Source: Pascua guehoae (taxonomy: Eukaryota; Basidiomycota; Tremellomycetes; Trichosporonales; Trichosporonaceae). Taken from it: 64,000 nucleotides of DNA. Shown here in pieces: positions 1-11,142 of the stretch (positions are counted from its first letter, which is position 1; each line of letters opens with the position of its first letter). Where the stretch lies: assembly GCA_001600415.1 (NCBI GenBank), contig BCJX01000005.1, forward strand, positions 904,727 to 968,726, read 5' to 3'. Below the pieces are notes generated by a model. The model was given only the letters and a program-made list of their open reading frames with translations. It had not been told where the DNA came from and did no database searches. The position numbers and the translations under genes were made by a program.

Positions 1-1252
1 TGCCCTTTCTCCAAACCGTCCCGACTGGGACCCGCATCCTGACCGTCCTTCTCATCGTGTCCAGCCTCGCCCAGGTCGTCTTTGCCACCCTAGTCCGCCG
101 AAACGCGTCCATCCTCCCCAAACCTGGTCACGAACTTCCTTGGCTGGTCCTTCTGCCGAAGATTAGCTGGAAGTTTCCCTGGACATTACTGAGTGCTGGA
201 TTTGTCGAGCTGAATGTTGTAGAGGTTTGTAACTGTTTGTTCGTCGTAGTGTCCAATGCTGACGTCCGTTTCACAGTTCATTGTCTCGCTCATCGCCATA
301 CCCTTTGCCTGCCGGTACCTCGAGCGGCTATGGGGTCTCCGCGAGCTGCTTAGGTTCTCAGCAGTTGTCATTGTCGGCTCTAACGTTATCGCGTTCGGCT
401 TTGCCTGGCTGGCGTATTTGCTTGTTGGCTCTGAGATTGCCATGTGGGTAACGATTATTCACAAACGCAAGGTCAGCTGACATTACCAGTTCTCATGCTC
501 CCTATCATGGCCTCTCTGGCCTTCAGTCTGGCCTTCTGGTTGCATTCACTCAAATCATCCCCGAGCATCAAATTCAACTGTTTGGAGTCCTCAAAGCTCG
601 CGTCAAGGTTGGGAAGTGGGACACGACATCCTGCTGACTGCCCAGACCATTCCCGGGCTCTATCTGCTCGTCTCCAACGTCCTTGTCATTGTGCTGGGAC
701 CCTCGCCATTCATCCTGATTCAGTTTGGCTTCTTCGTCGCATGGATCTATCTTCGGTTCCTCAAACTGTCCGAAAATGGAGAGTATCGGGGCGACCGCAG
801 CGAAACCTTTGCGTTTCAGTATTGGTTCCCTCCCATCATTCGGTTCGTCCCCAACAACCTCAATGACCAATTGTCACTGACGTGTGTTCGATTACAGACC
901 ATACGTTGCTGTGCTCGCGAATCATGTCTTCCAAGTGGCCGTCAAGTTGCGCTTGATCCAGCCTTGGGACGAAGCGCATGGTGGCAATTACTCCATTCTC
1001 CCCGGCCCAGGAGGCGCAGGTGGAGCCCGCGCCGAGGCGGAACGCCGAAGGTGGGCTTCATGAGGGTGATGTAGGGTGATAACTGACTTCTGCAGGGCTG
1101 TTGCTCTTCGGGCTCTGGACGCTCGCCTCGCTTCGGCGTCACCCGCTCCGCCTGCAGTGCCCGCGACCGAGCAGGCAAAGGTTGCCTCCAACGCAACACC
1201 ATCCTCCATCCCCGTGTCTCCAGAAGCCCCTACAGAGCCCAGTACATCGTAG
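1..1252 (+). CDS. TMEM115-like (DUF1751) Golgi membrane protein, 5' end missing
   Basis: This is the C-terminal 337 residues of a multi-spanning membrane protein of the TMEM115/DUF1751 family. These rhomboid-fold relatives are thought to be non-catalytic and to act in Golgi organisation and retrograde traffic. Exons are 1-224, 277-443, 490-607, 646-842, 898-1050 and 1096-1252, all joining in frame. Family landmarks in order are PWTLLSAGFVE, RYLERLWGLRELLRF, GLQSGLLVAFTQIIPEHQ, the hydrophobic WIYLRFLKLSENGEYRGD stretch and SETFAFQYWFPP, followed by a soluble basic tail (AERRR...ALRALDARL) that ends rich in Pro, Ala and Ser. The start codon lies left of the window; only some 10-20 residues should be missing, because the first visible residues already form the first membrane segment. 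Its 3' end converges on KRE6 with 119 bp between the stop codons. Confidence 0.85.
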
Positions 1253-1371
1253 ATGACAGAACCAAGTCAAACTGAGACGAACATTGTTAACGACAATGTA
1301 TCAATCATTCCATGACCTGTGAAACAATTGGAGAGAAAGAGTCCTTGCATACAGAGATGGAACGGGGATAC

Positions 1372-3679
1372 CTAGCACGAGTCTACCAACTTGTTTTTCT
1401 GTCCTGCATCAGCATTCTTCGGGGGGCTGCGATTGCCATACGTACCGGCCAGTTGTAATCTGTCGAAGACCACACCGTGAGATTGGGATTGGCGTAGGCG
1501 TCAGGGTGGTCGGCAATGTACTTGGCAGTTGGGTAATCATCGGGGTCACAGCCGAGTTTGCCGTCTGACCGCTGGTACACGCGGACATAGTCGACAAGCA
1601 TGTGGTTCGGGAACTGCAGATGGTTCAAATCCACAGCTTGGAAGTTGTTGGACATGCCAAAGTTGATGATCTGCGTGTTAACATCAGATGACAAACATGA
1701 AAGGGTGCCACCAAACATACCATGGTCATGGGTTCCTCTGGGATGATGCGCTGGCCAACGTCTGTGTTGGGGTTCGGTCCAACCGCGGACGGATACATCG
1801 TCCACGACAACTTGTCTGTTGCAGACCAAGTGATATGGCCATTGTCGCGGTTGTTGGGATCGGCATACACCTCGAGGCCTTGGCATGGTCAGCGCATGAC
1901 GATAGGAGTGACGGCTCTACGCACCATACTTGTTGAACTGTGCGCTGGTGTCCTGATAAACGCCTGTAGGGACATATGTCAAGCCCGACACTGCCTGTTG
2001 GAAAGGACCACCCAAGTACGTGTTCCACTTTGTGACATCGTCGTCGTAGATGATCACATCTTTCGACGAATTCTGGAACTGGTAATAGTCGTCAAACGGA
2101 GCGACCTGGAATGATTGTGACATTTCGCCCAGGGCTTCCGCGACGTCAATCTGGGCCTGGAAGACTGTCAGTGCCTGTAAGAGTTTTTGTAGCCCACCTC
2201 GATAACATCGACTTCCGGCGCGCCACGTCCACGATAGCGCTTCTCGGATGATAGCCACGGGCCGGGGTGATCCTGTCCCTTGCACGTACACGCGGACAGG
2301 CGCTGTCCAGGGAGACTGCCACTGTCAGTTTCTTCCTTGCACGGAAACGTGTTGGCACTCACTACGACAGCTGGCCAGCGTCCCCACCGCCGGTGGACAA
2401 AGTGTCAGCTGGACCAGTCAGGTTGGTCCAAGTTTGGTTTGGCATGGTGCCAGTGTCGCAGCTGTCGTAGGTGTATGGCCAGAGACCTTCCGTCGTAGCT
2501 CCGTACCCAGGCCGACCGAGGTTGCCCATCGTCCAAACGCCGGGCCAGAATCCTCCGATGCGGTTGTTACCTGGCAGGGACACTGAGACTTCTATGTAGT
2601 AGCTGTACTGGAAACACATCTTGTTCCACGACTGCAGCATGCCAGACTTGAACATGAGGTCATGGTTGGGCTCCTGAACCATCGTGATCTTGAGCTTGCC
2701 GTCTTCGGTGGTAATCTGAGACGGATCATACCACTCCAGGTCGCTTGCCAGGTTAGCAAGCATCGTCGTAAAAGCACAGACAGCTGCTGTACTTACCCAG
2801 TTGGCCAGTAGTGGAAGTCACTAAGAGCATGTTAGATACGCTACCAGTAGTAAAGCGGCGAGAACTCACACTGCCGTCCAGTAAGGGTCGTCTCCTTCAT
2901 AGAACGTGCGACCATCCTTGTTGAACTCGTCCGAGAAAACGAGCGTGTATTCCTCGTTATCGGAACCCACATGGGTCATCACGTCTGCAGGCGTCTCCGG
3001 GTCGATGGGCAAAGGGAATCCTGGAATGTCGGGTATTTGTCCAGTCCCGTTCGTGTTACCGAGATTGTATGCGCCATTGGTAGAGAGCTGCTTGTCGGTG
3101 AATGCTGTAATGATGGGGTAGCCAGCAAACAGGGCGATGATGCCCAGCAACAGAAGAAAGAGGCAGCCGACATTGGCAATGCCTCGAACAGTGAAAATTG
3201 AACCACCTCTGTCGTTCTGGGGAAATGTATCAGCATACTCCTCTTGCCGTACACATCGAGACGCACCTTCTGGTCACGCTTGGGATCGGGATTATGAAGG
3301 TAATCGTCGGCCTCGGGATCGTTCCACCCCCAACCGTCGACTGCCGACGCGGTCGTCATTCGTGATGCCCTGTTACTCGACATCATCGAGCGGGGTGCCG
3401 AGAGTCGGGAACCTGCAGCATTGTTCCCCCCCAGAAGTGACGCAGTCGATGGGACCGGCGCTGCAGATGCTGCTGGTCCGTAGGATCGAGCGGACGGCTA
3501 ATGTAGTGGTCAGCCAAGAGTAATGAAAACGTCGAGGAAACTGCAGCTGGGCTGAGGTGGCGAAGGAGAGTGGGGAACGAGAGTGAATGACTCACATGGC
3601 TGTAGTCTATGGATGAGTTATTGGCGCCACTGGGCAGAAGTGAGCTCTTGTCGCCTGGGCTGGCCATTGGGCTGGCCAT
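1372..3679 (-). CDS. KRE6: Beta-1,6-glucan synthesis protein Kre6/Skn1 (GH16-like)
   Basis: This is a type II membrane glycoprotein needed for cell-wall beta-1,6-glucan, from the SKN1/KRE6 family (GH16 fold). Translation starts at 3679 with MASPMASPGDKSSLL. Exon 1 is 3679-3596 and exon 2 starts at 3497. A Ser/Pro-rich cytosolic head is followed by one membrane anchor (LLLLGIIALFAGYPIITAF, about 3100-3170) and then the lumenal domain: LVFSDEFNKDGRTFY, LEWYDPSQITTEDGKLKI, GFWPGVWTMGNLGRPGYG. The catalytic-type motif PEVDVIEVG lies near 2190-2225. The last exon is tiny: the reading frame WP, then KNKLVDSC and stop, fits the conserved family tail only if an intron ending near 1399 is removed. The gene has many short introns. 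A long upstream region shared with RPN6 carries low-complexity sequence. Confidence 0.93.
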
Positions 3680-4247
3680 GGTCGTAGTGGAGCTGCGGTC
3701 GGCGGCGTGGGATAGGTCGGACCTAGGTGCTATGGATGTGAATGTCGTCTGCTTGGACCCGCGGTGAGGAGCGGAACGGGCGCCAGAAAACGTGGACTCT
3801 ATGTGAGGTACTGGGAGCGTTTCCGGTGGGAACAAGAGAAGAAAGGAAGATGGGTGCTTGTTTTTTTTTGTGCGGCTGGTGGATGCGTGGGAGAGGGGCA
3901 CGGCGCGCGAGTTGTTGTGTGAACCAGTGGAGCGCGGGTTGGCAGGGTCAATCCAAACAATGGTGTTGGTGATGGGAGGGCGAGGGCGGGGGCGGGGATG
4001 GGTGATACTAGGCAGATGCAGTCGTGGAGATTGCGAGGCGGTTGGATTGGAAGGAGAAGTAGTGGAGAAGACGATGAAGTGCAAGGAAGGGGATGGTGGA
4101 GAGGAAGAGTGGAAAGATGTAACACAACAAAGGTAGGTAGGGTCGGTAGGGGCGAGACAAGGGAGGGTGGGCGTTGTGGTATGTTGTGGTGGTGTGGTGC
4201 GGTGAGAGATGAGCGGGACGGACAGAGGATTGGAGCGAGGGTAGAGG

Positions 4248-4349
4248 TTGGGATTGGGATTGGGATTGGGATTGGGTTTGGTTTGGTTTGGTTTGGTTGA
4301 ATTGCGTCGCGTTGTGCTGCGTTGCGTTGCGCTGCGTTGCGCTGCGTTG
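4248..4349. repeat. Stacked simple repeats (TTGGGA)n, (TTTGG)n, GCGTTGCGCT
   Basis: Tandem copies of TTGGGA (about 4249-4276) run directly into tandem TTTGG (about 4276-4298), then alternating GCGTTGC/GCTGC units to about 4349. The tract lies some 600 bp upstream of the KRE6 start. The unit is not a tremellomycete telomere repeat. Confidence 0.8.
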
Positions 4350-5435
4350 GGTGGTTGGCAAGGTAGGACGACCAAACGACAAGCAACCACCCCACCCCAC
4401 CCACTGCAAGCACAGCACACGGCACTACTACTACTGGCGGCGGCATGCTGGCTCCAGCTCACTGCGATGCAGGCGACCGGGCAGACGGCAGGCAGCTGCC
4501 AGCCGCCAGGCCGCCAGCCGCTGTCGCCACCAGTGCCACCACCAGGTCGCCAGGTGCCAGGCTGCCAGGCGGGCGGGGACACCTGTTGTGTGGCATGTGT
4601 GGGTCAATCGACACGGCTGCCTGCGTACGCCTGCGTGCGAGCCTCGTCTTCTGTACTACTGCTGTGCGCTGTGTAGTACCCTAGTAACCCTGGGCGCCCG
4701 GCACGGGCAAAAGAACGGAAGGAAGGAAGGTCGTTTGGCGGGAGGTGCCCTTGAAAAGGATCAAAAGGGCTGTGCATCAGGGCGATCACGCTCAAAGGCA
4801 TCCCAGGGGCACAAAAAAAGGTCCATCCGCTGGGAACCCCCCTGGCCCTTGGCCCTTGGCCCTTGGCCCACAGCCCACAGCCCACAGCACAGCCCACAGG
4901 GTGGGGGGAACCCACGTCCGCGCTGTCTCGCAGCTTTGGGCTTTGGAGCGTCGTCGACCTCATCTCATGGCCTCATTAGCCGCCCCCAGCCGCCAACCGC
5001 CGGCGAGCGAGCGGCATGGCGGCACAATATTGCGGTAAAAGCTGTGCACTTGGTCAAAGGGTGGATGGGGCGGTGGCCTGTGCCCTCTCGAGATTGGATC
5101 CATCCATCACAACTCACCGAGTACCGTACGCGGATCCGCGAGAACTGGGCGCACCTGGGGACGGACCCGCCATGTGGAGAGACGCCTTGCTGTACTGCTG
5201 TCATGCTGCTGTTGCGCTCCTTGTTGGATTGTTACCTGTAGATCCTGCCAAAGGAACCATTGTTTTTTTTTTCTGTGCAGAGTGTGCGACCCGACAGGCT
5301 GGAGCCGTCGCATGACGGTTATTGCACTTCCACACGCTAGCTGCTAGCTGGCGCCTGGTCGTTGGCGCGGATATATATCACTGGCGCACTCGACCCCAAG
5401 CACAAATATACGTCGTCTGCATGCACGCATACACA

Positions 5436-5463
5436 CGATGCACGCACGCACGCACGCACGCAT
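5436..5463. repeat. (CACG)n / (CGCA)n microsatellite
   Basis: About six tandem GCAC units lie in the RPN6-proximal half of the KRE6-RPN6 intergenic region. Confidence 0.8.
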
Positions 5464-5611
5464 TTACGTGTCCACACGGCGCACGGTGCCCACAGGCCAC
5501 ACTAGCCACACTAGCCATCTAGCCACGCTCGCCACAAGAACCATGGCTCAGACACGAGCACGATCGCTCCAACACCAGACACCACACACTACTGTTTGTA
5601 CATGATACTGC

Positions 5612-5642
5612 ACATACATGTACATACATGTACATACATGTA
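5612..5642. repeat. 10-bp tandem repeat ACATACATGT x3
   Basis: Three perfect copies of a 10-bp unit containing the palindrome ACATGT lie about 380 bp upstream of RPN6. Confidence 0.85.
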
Positions 5643-5826
5643 CTGTGTTCTCTCTCACCCAGCGCTTGTACTGCTTTTGTATGTACCGGTACTGTCCTTC
5701 GCCATTAGTCTAGAACTTGGAGAGACTCCACAGTTCAAAATGCTTGACGTTACCAGTCATATTCTCAACAAAAGTGGGAAACAGGGCAAGGCATAAAAAC
5801 AGGCACGCAAGGCATGTGGTGGCGGC

Positions 5827-5889
5827 CACGTGCCAAGCCCACGTGCAATTTGTCTTTCTGGCATTCTTTTAATTAATCCTGGTCACGTG
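5827..5889. promoter_or_regulatory. Three CACGTG boxes upstream of RPN6
   Basis: CACGTG occurs at 5827-5832, 5840-5845 and 5884-5889, the last as TCACGTGA, 130-190 bp upstream of the RPN6 start. This is the core site of bHLH factors of the Cbf1/USF type. Binding is inferred from the motif and its clustering. Confidence 0.5.
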
Positions 5890-6017
5890 ATCCGTCATAC
5901 AGACGCCGCGCGTTCGCCAGCAATCACAACGTCGCATGTCATGCCGACAACATGGACGGCTGTTGTTGCTCTTTGTGTTCTCATCACTTCTCGTTCCACC
6001 CTACTTGCAACATCCTC

Positions 6018-7763
6018 ATGACCTCTCCAAACGACCAAGGGACGGCCGCTCAGTTGGAGCACGCTGAGACTCTCCACGAGTCGGATCCATCGCAGGCTGA
6101 AGCCTGCTACCGCTCTATTCTTAGCAAGACTGCAGGTGCGCATTTGGCACTTCGCTCTCCGACTTGCCTTCTGCTGATACCTGCTAGCGGACGAGACCGA
6201 GCTGAAGGACCAAGAGACCGCTGTTCTCAAGCTGGGTGCTCTCTACCGTGATGCTGGGTAGGTATATGCTCTTTCTTTTCCTGGTTTGCTAATCCCTTTC
6301 GCAGCAAGACAGAGGAGTTGGCGAAGCTGGTCGTCGAGTCGCGGGTCTTCATGTCCCACATCGCCAAAGCGAAGACGGCGAAGCTCAGTAAGGCAATTTA
6401 AATCTCCGTGCCATGTTGCTGAAACGTCTTTACCATCGATTCAGTTCGTGCACTCATCGACTACTTTCCGCGTTCAGCCCGTGAACTGCAAATGCAGGTA
6501 ACCAGCGAGAATATCGAGTGGGCGAGAAATGAGAAGCGTGTTTTTCTCCGCCAAAGTCTGGAGATTAAACTCGTCGCATTGTAAGCATTGCAAGTCACTC
6601 TTGTTTGGTGCGCCATCGCTGAGCTTGCCAGATACATCGAGGCCCAAAACTACCGCAAAGCACTCTCCATGACAGAGGATCTTCTCAAAGAGCTCAAACA
6701 GCTGGACGACAAGATCATTCTTACGGAGGTCTTCCTTTTAGAGTCGCGTGCTGCCCACGCCATTCAGAACCTTCCCCGTGCCAAGGTAAGCTTGTGATTG
6801 CTGTCAGCTAGGTATCGACGAATTGTTAACGTGTCCAGGCAGCTCTTACATCTGCACGGACAACAGCAAACTCCATCTACTGCCCGCCTGTTCTGCAGGC
6901 GCAGCTCGATCTTCAGGCGGGCGCGCTGAATGCCGACGATAAAGACTATAAGACGGCGTACTCATACTTCTTTGAAGCCTTTGAAGGCTTTACGCAGGTT
7001 GACGAGTCCGATCCACGTGCCCTCCGGTCTCTCAAGTACATGCTCCTCTGCAAGATCATGATGGGTCTGGTGGGTTGCCACTTGGTGTGACCTACATCTA
7101 ACTCTAGCCGGACGATGTTCAAGCGTTGCTCTTGATGAAGTCGGCCATGCGGCATGCCGGCAAGGACCTCGACGCCATGAAGGCGACTGCCGAGGCACAA
7201 AAGGAGCGCAGTCTGGAGCTGTTCAAGAACACTCTTCGGGACTACCAGGATCGTAAGGCTTAACCTTGTCGGCTGGTGTTGACATGTTCCAGAGCTCCAA
7301 AAGGACCCGCTCATCCGCTCACACCTTTCTGCCCTGTACGATACCCTCCTCGAGCAGAACCTTCTGCGTGTCATTGAGCCGTACTCGTCTGTTGAGCTCT
7401 CTTGGGTGTCTCACGAAGTTGGGCAAAGCCGTGATGTTGTTGAGGAAAAGTGCGTCTCTATCAAGGTCTTGGCAATTGCCCAGTTAACTGATCACAGGCT
7501 GAGCCAAATGATTCTGGACCAAGTGTTTTTCGGCGTGCTCAACGAAAGGGCAGGGACTCTGGAAGTGTTTGATGGAGCTCAGGAAGAGGTAAGTCGAAGA
7601 GCAACGATGTGTTGAGCTCTGTGCTGATCAATCCAGGCGCTGCTTTCTGGGGCACTGGAGACCATGAAGCAAATGGGAAGCGTGATTCAGGCTCTGTACG
7701 AGAAGGTACGTTATCGTTTACCGTGAAGTGGCTAACATGGCCTAGGCCACGAGTCTGTCGTGA
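6018..7763 (+). CDS. RPN6: 26S proteasome lid subunit Rpn6 (PSMD11)
   Basis: This is a non-ATPase subunit of the 19S regulatory particle lid that clamps lid, base and 20S core together. Eleven exons join in frame to 423 residues, close to the human length of 422: 6018-6135, 6188-6257, 6305-6387, 6445-6580, 6632-6785, 6839-7069, 7108-7252, 7293-7449, 7498-7588, 7637-7705 and 7746-7763. The N-terminal TPR-like helical repeats include [30 protein letters not shown] and [17 protein letters not shown]. The C-terminal PCI domain includes [20 protein letters not shown] and the winged-helix segment [15 protein letters not shown], then a final helix [17 protein letters not shown]. The start MTSPNDQGT is the first ATG giving the family N-terminus. 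It is the first of four + strand genes in tandem. Confidence 0.95.
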
Positions 7764-8350
7764 GAGCGCCGACGGTGTTATTGGCATTGGATGCGAGAGC
7801 GAGAGTGTGTGGGAGCAGATGGGAGGCTAGAAAGATTCAGCAGGTTGAGTTGCATGTCATTACTGTGAACAAAGCCTGTCTATCGTTCGTACAGTATGCG
7901 ACAGTACTGTATGCCTGTCGCGTATCGCTGTGGTGGTGGTGCACATTTCTATCAGTTCTTGAGATTTGAGCCCATGTCCCATGCTCCCTTGCCAAACGAG
8001 CTCTGCAGTTGCAGCAGAAGGAAGTGTTGAGTGGATTGCCCTGTTGCCTGTTGTACAGTACGTCAACGTGCATGATGCGTCATTCAGTTTAGCCCAAGTG
8101 ACCCTAAGTGGACCATTGGGGGTGGAGGTCGAGGGCCCAGCGGAGGGCCCTGGCATCAAAGTGGAGGCTCGTGCAGATGCTGCCCCTCATTTGCCACCGT
8201 GACACCATCAACACCAACAACCTCAGATCTCTACCTTCTTTACCACCCACCATTTCTTTACTACAGTACATCCAAACTCTCTCCGTCCTTCAACCCCTTC
8301 GACTTGTCACCTCTCTCTAGACGGACTGGCCTGCATTGCTGATCAAAGCA
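7764..8350. other. RPN6-ATG7 intergenic region
   Basis: This 587-bp spacer holds the RPN6 3' end and the ATG7 promoter. It has palindromic ACAGTACTGT-like sequence at 7891-7910 and GTACAGTAC at 8053-8061, then a C/T-rich leader from about 8200 to the ATG7 start. I see no gene in it. Confidence 0.6.
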
Positions 8351-10784
8351 ATGGCGCCACTTCAATTCCAACCTCTCATCTCTCAGCCTACGCCCGACTT
8401 TTGGTCCGCTGTAACCTCACTCAAGCTGGACAAACTTCGCCTGGACGATTCCGTTATCCCCATCCATGCTTGGGTTGAAGAAGGTCGTCATGTAGTGAAC
8501 GCCAATAAGTTGACGGGCAAAGTCGACGGTCAGAACGTTGGAGTCGATGGAGGCGTTGTCCTCTCGGCTTCAGCGTTTCAAGAGCCGGCCAGCAGGTACG
8601 CTCTTAGTCATCCCTCCCTCACCACTTCGCGCGACAAGGTAGATGCTCACTGGGCCCCAGACCCAGTCCTTCGGCGACCCTGATGCGCGGCGTTTTCAAG
8701 AACTTCAATACGATCGAGCAGTTTCGTTCACCTCAGGCGAAGAAGGAGGTATTCGATTCCGTTGTCGACAAGGTAATGAATGCACAACACACAAACAGTC
8801 CCAGTTAGGTCTGACGACACAGATGCTTGAGTCTTTTACCACGCACGAACCCCAACTGGATGTCTTTGTTCTGTTTACGTTTGCCGACTTGAAGAAGTAT
8901 ACCTATCACTACTGGTTTGCTTTCCCAGCGCTAGTGTCCAAGCCCATGTGGCAGTTGGAGGCATCATTCACATCTCTGCCGGAGGAAGTAAGCTTGACAT
9001 CCTGATTACTGCTAATATGCAGGAAACCGTGGAAATCCGCCACCTTGTCGACAGAGCTAGCGACCTTTCAAGCGCCTACCTCTTGAAGGGTGTAGCCGGG
9101 CAGCGCGAGTTGGCGGCTCTTTCTCAGGCCAGCCCCTTCTTTAGCACGGTCCCCACAGAAGAGGTACGAGCCGCCTCTTGGATCCTCTGACACATGGCAG
9201 CGTTTCTTGGTCTTTCATGACCCGTCCTCGCTCGCCAACAATCCTGGTTGGACCTTGAGGAACTGCTTGTACTACCTCCAAACGCGTCACGGCATACAAT
9301 CGATCAACGTCGTCTGTCTCCGCCAGGGTCAGAGCAGCAGACTTGGTCGAGTATCAACCACAGGACCAGTTCCGCATCCCCCCGGCAAGCCTCAGGCTGT
9401 GGGCTGGGAGAGGGATGGGACAGGCAAGCTCGCGAGTAAAGTCGCAAACCTTGGCCCGATGTTGGATCCCACTCGGTTTGTGTAATGTAAAATGCCAGTG
9501 CTAATATGCTCAGCCTTGCGGAACAGGCGGTTGATCTGAATCTCAAGCTCATGCGATGGCGCATCATGCCGAATCTGGACCTGGACAAAGTAGCCACCAC
9601 CAGGTGCCTGCTGCTTGGAGCGGGAACTTTGGGCTGCTATGTAGCTCGGGCGCTGATGGTAAGCAACTGTTAAGTTAACAGCTAACCAATAGGGATGGGG
9701 TGTGCGCACAATAACATTCGTGGACTCTGCTCGTGTTTCTTATTCCAACCCCGTTCGGCAGCCGTTGTTCCAGTTTGAGGACTGCCTGAATGGCGGGAAA
9801 CCCAAGGCAGCTTGTGCTGCTGAAAGACTGAAGGAAATCTTTCCGTCCATTGTGAGTGAGGCGTATGAGCAGCTGCTGAATTTAGAACTCTTCGGCTCAT
9901 TCTTTCACAATCCCGATGCCAGGCCACCCCGTTGGCTCTGGTTCAACTGAAGAGGTGGCCAGCCACATCGCCAAACTTGAACAACTCATACAACAACATG
10001 ACGCGGTATTTCTTCTCATGGACTCGCGGGAGTCACGGTGGCTGCCAACGGTGATAGCTGCCAGCGAGGGAAAAGTGGTGATTAATGCCGCTCTGGGTTT
10101 CGACAGTTATCTCGTCATGAGGCATGGACCATCCCCAAGCGATACCGTTACCAGGCGGCTCGGCTGCTATTTTTGTAACGACATCGTTGCCCCCACAGAC
10201 GTGCGTGTGACGACAATGAGTGTAAGAGCAGCCGTTGACCTTGTCATCAGTCCTTGACCGACCGTACTCTGGATCAGATGTGCACAGTAACCCGGCCAGG
10301 TGTCGCACCCATGGCGGCCGCGGTTGCGGTCGAGTTGCTCGTTTCCTTGATCCAGCATCCGCTTGGGTAAGTTGCTAAGGAGCAAACGACAGCTGACCGA
10401 CAGCATTATGGCTCCCGCCGAGAGAGCCTCTTCCGTGCAGGACTCTGTGAAAGACAAGTCACCGCTTGGTCTCGTCCCTCATCAGCTGCGAGGCATGTTG
10501 AGCCATTGGAGCACTGCACTTGTTGAAGGAGCCGCGTACGATCGGTGTACTGCCTGTAGTTTCAAGGTTAGTGCTGAAAGCCGGAGCAAGAGCGCGACGC
10601 TAACTCCAATTTACAGATTGTGGATGCGTACCGCAAGGGGGGACTTGCATTCATGCTGCGGGTATTTAACGAAACAGGTTTCCTGGAGAGCGTTACTGGT
10701 TTGGACAAGTTGTACGCGGAAGCGGAAGCGGTACTTGACAGTGTCGATTGGGAGGAGGGCAGCGGAAGCGACGACGACTTTTGA
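8351..10784 (+). CDS. ATG7: Autophagy E1-like activating enzyme Atg7
   Basis: Atg7 activates the ubiquitin-like proteins Atg8 and Atg12 by ATP-dependent adenylation and thioester formation in autophagy. The N-terminal domain starts [20 protein letters not shown] and includes [12 protein letters not shown], the [10 protein letters not shown] block (about 8907-8936) and [17 protein letters not shown] (about 9215-9262). The C-terminal domain has the nucleotide-binding loop [20 protein letters not shown] (9610-9700, split by an intron) followed by the aspartate [18 protein letters not shown]. The catalytic cysteine lies in [11 protein letters not shown] near 10278, then [19 protein letters not shown]. 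It ends in the acidic tail [14 protein letters not shown], the usual short C-terminal extension. Several introns of about 50 nt interrupt it. All hallmark residues are present and no break is seen. Confidence 0.95.
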
Positions 10785-11142
10785 TACCTGAACCTAGAGT
10801 AATACTGTCCAGTAGTCTGAGCAGGTGATGTATGGCTCAAGCTGGGAATGGCTGTGGAGGATTGCAAAGCATGCATGTTGACGTTTGTTGCTGTCAAGGA
10901 CAAATGGGAGGGATATCGGCAAGGCATTGAAGTGGTCCCGGGTACCGCTGGGCTCCGTTGTGTCACGTGATCTAGTGGCAAATTGCTTCCGCCACTGTTC
11001 CGATCACAACCTCCGTCCCCATGTAAACAAAGGCCAAGGCAGTTCGCAGCCATCCTCTTCATCACTACGCTACTCCGCGTTCGTTTCCATCCACCTTCTA
11101 TCAACCTTCACAGCAGTCATCCATCATCAAACCCCCGTCGAA
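10785..11142. promoter_or_regulatory. ATG7-NDC80 spacer with NDC80 promoter
   Basis: This 358-bp spacer carries one TCACGTGA box at 10963-10970 (CACGTG 10964-10969), 174 bp upstream of the NDC80 start, and a C/T-rich leader from about 11040. I see no gene in it. Confidence 0.5.

Larger units (their letters stand above)
3680..6017. other. Divergent intergenic region between KRE6 and RPN6
   Basis: This is 2.3 kb without a supportable gene. The KRE6-proximal 700 bp is pyrimidine-rich on the KRE6 strand, which suits a 5' leader. A GC-rich CAGC/CTGG patch spans about 4440-4580. Short repeats lie at 4248-4349, 5436-5463 and 5612-5642, and three CACGTG boxes sit close to RPN6. The open frames here have repeat-like composition and no family resemblance. 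Confidence 0.7.

Noticed and set aside
4248..4298. TTGGGA/TTTGG repeats as an interstitial telomere
   Set aside because: The units do not match TTAGGG-type telomere repeats and they change unit within 30 bp.
4445..4684. Short frame ending in CVVP, CAAX-like, considered as a pheromone precursor
   Set aside because: It is 79 codons of GC-rich repeat-like sequence without a pheromone-like body or a polar pre-CAAX region; chance occurrence is likely.
4288..5241. 317-codon frame upstream of KRE6
   Set aside because: Low-complexity Cys/Arg/Ser-rich translation of simple repeats in an intergenic region.
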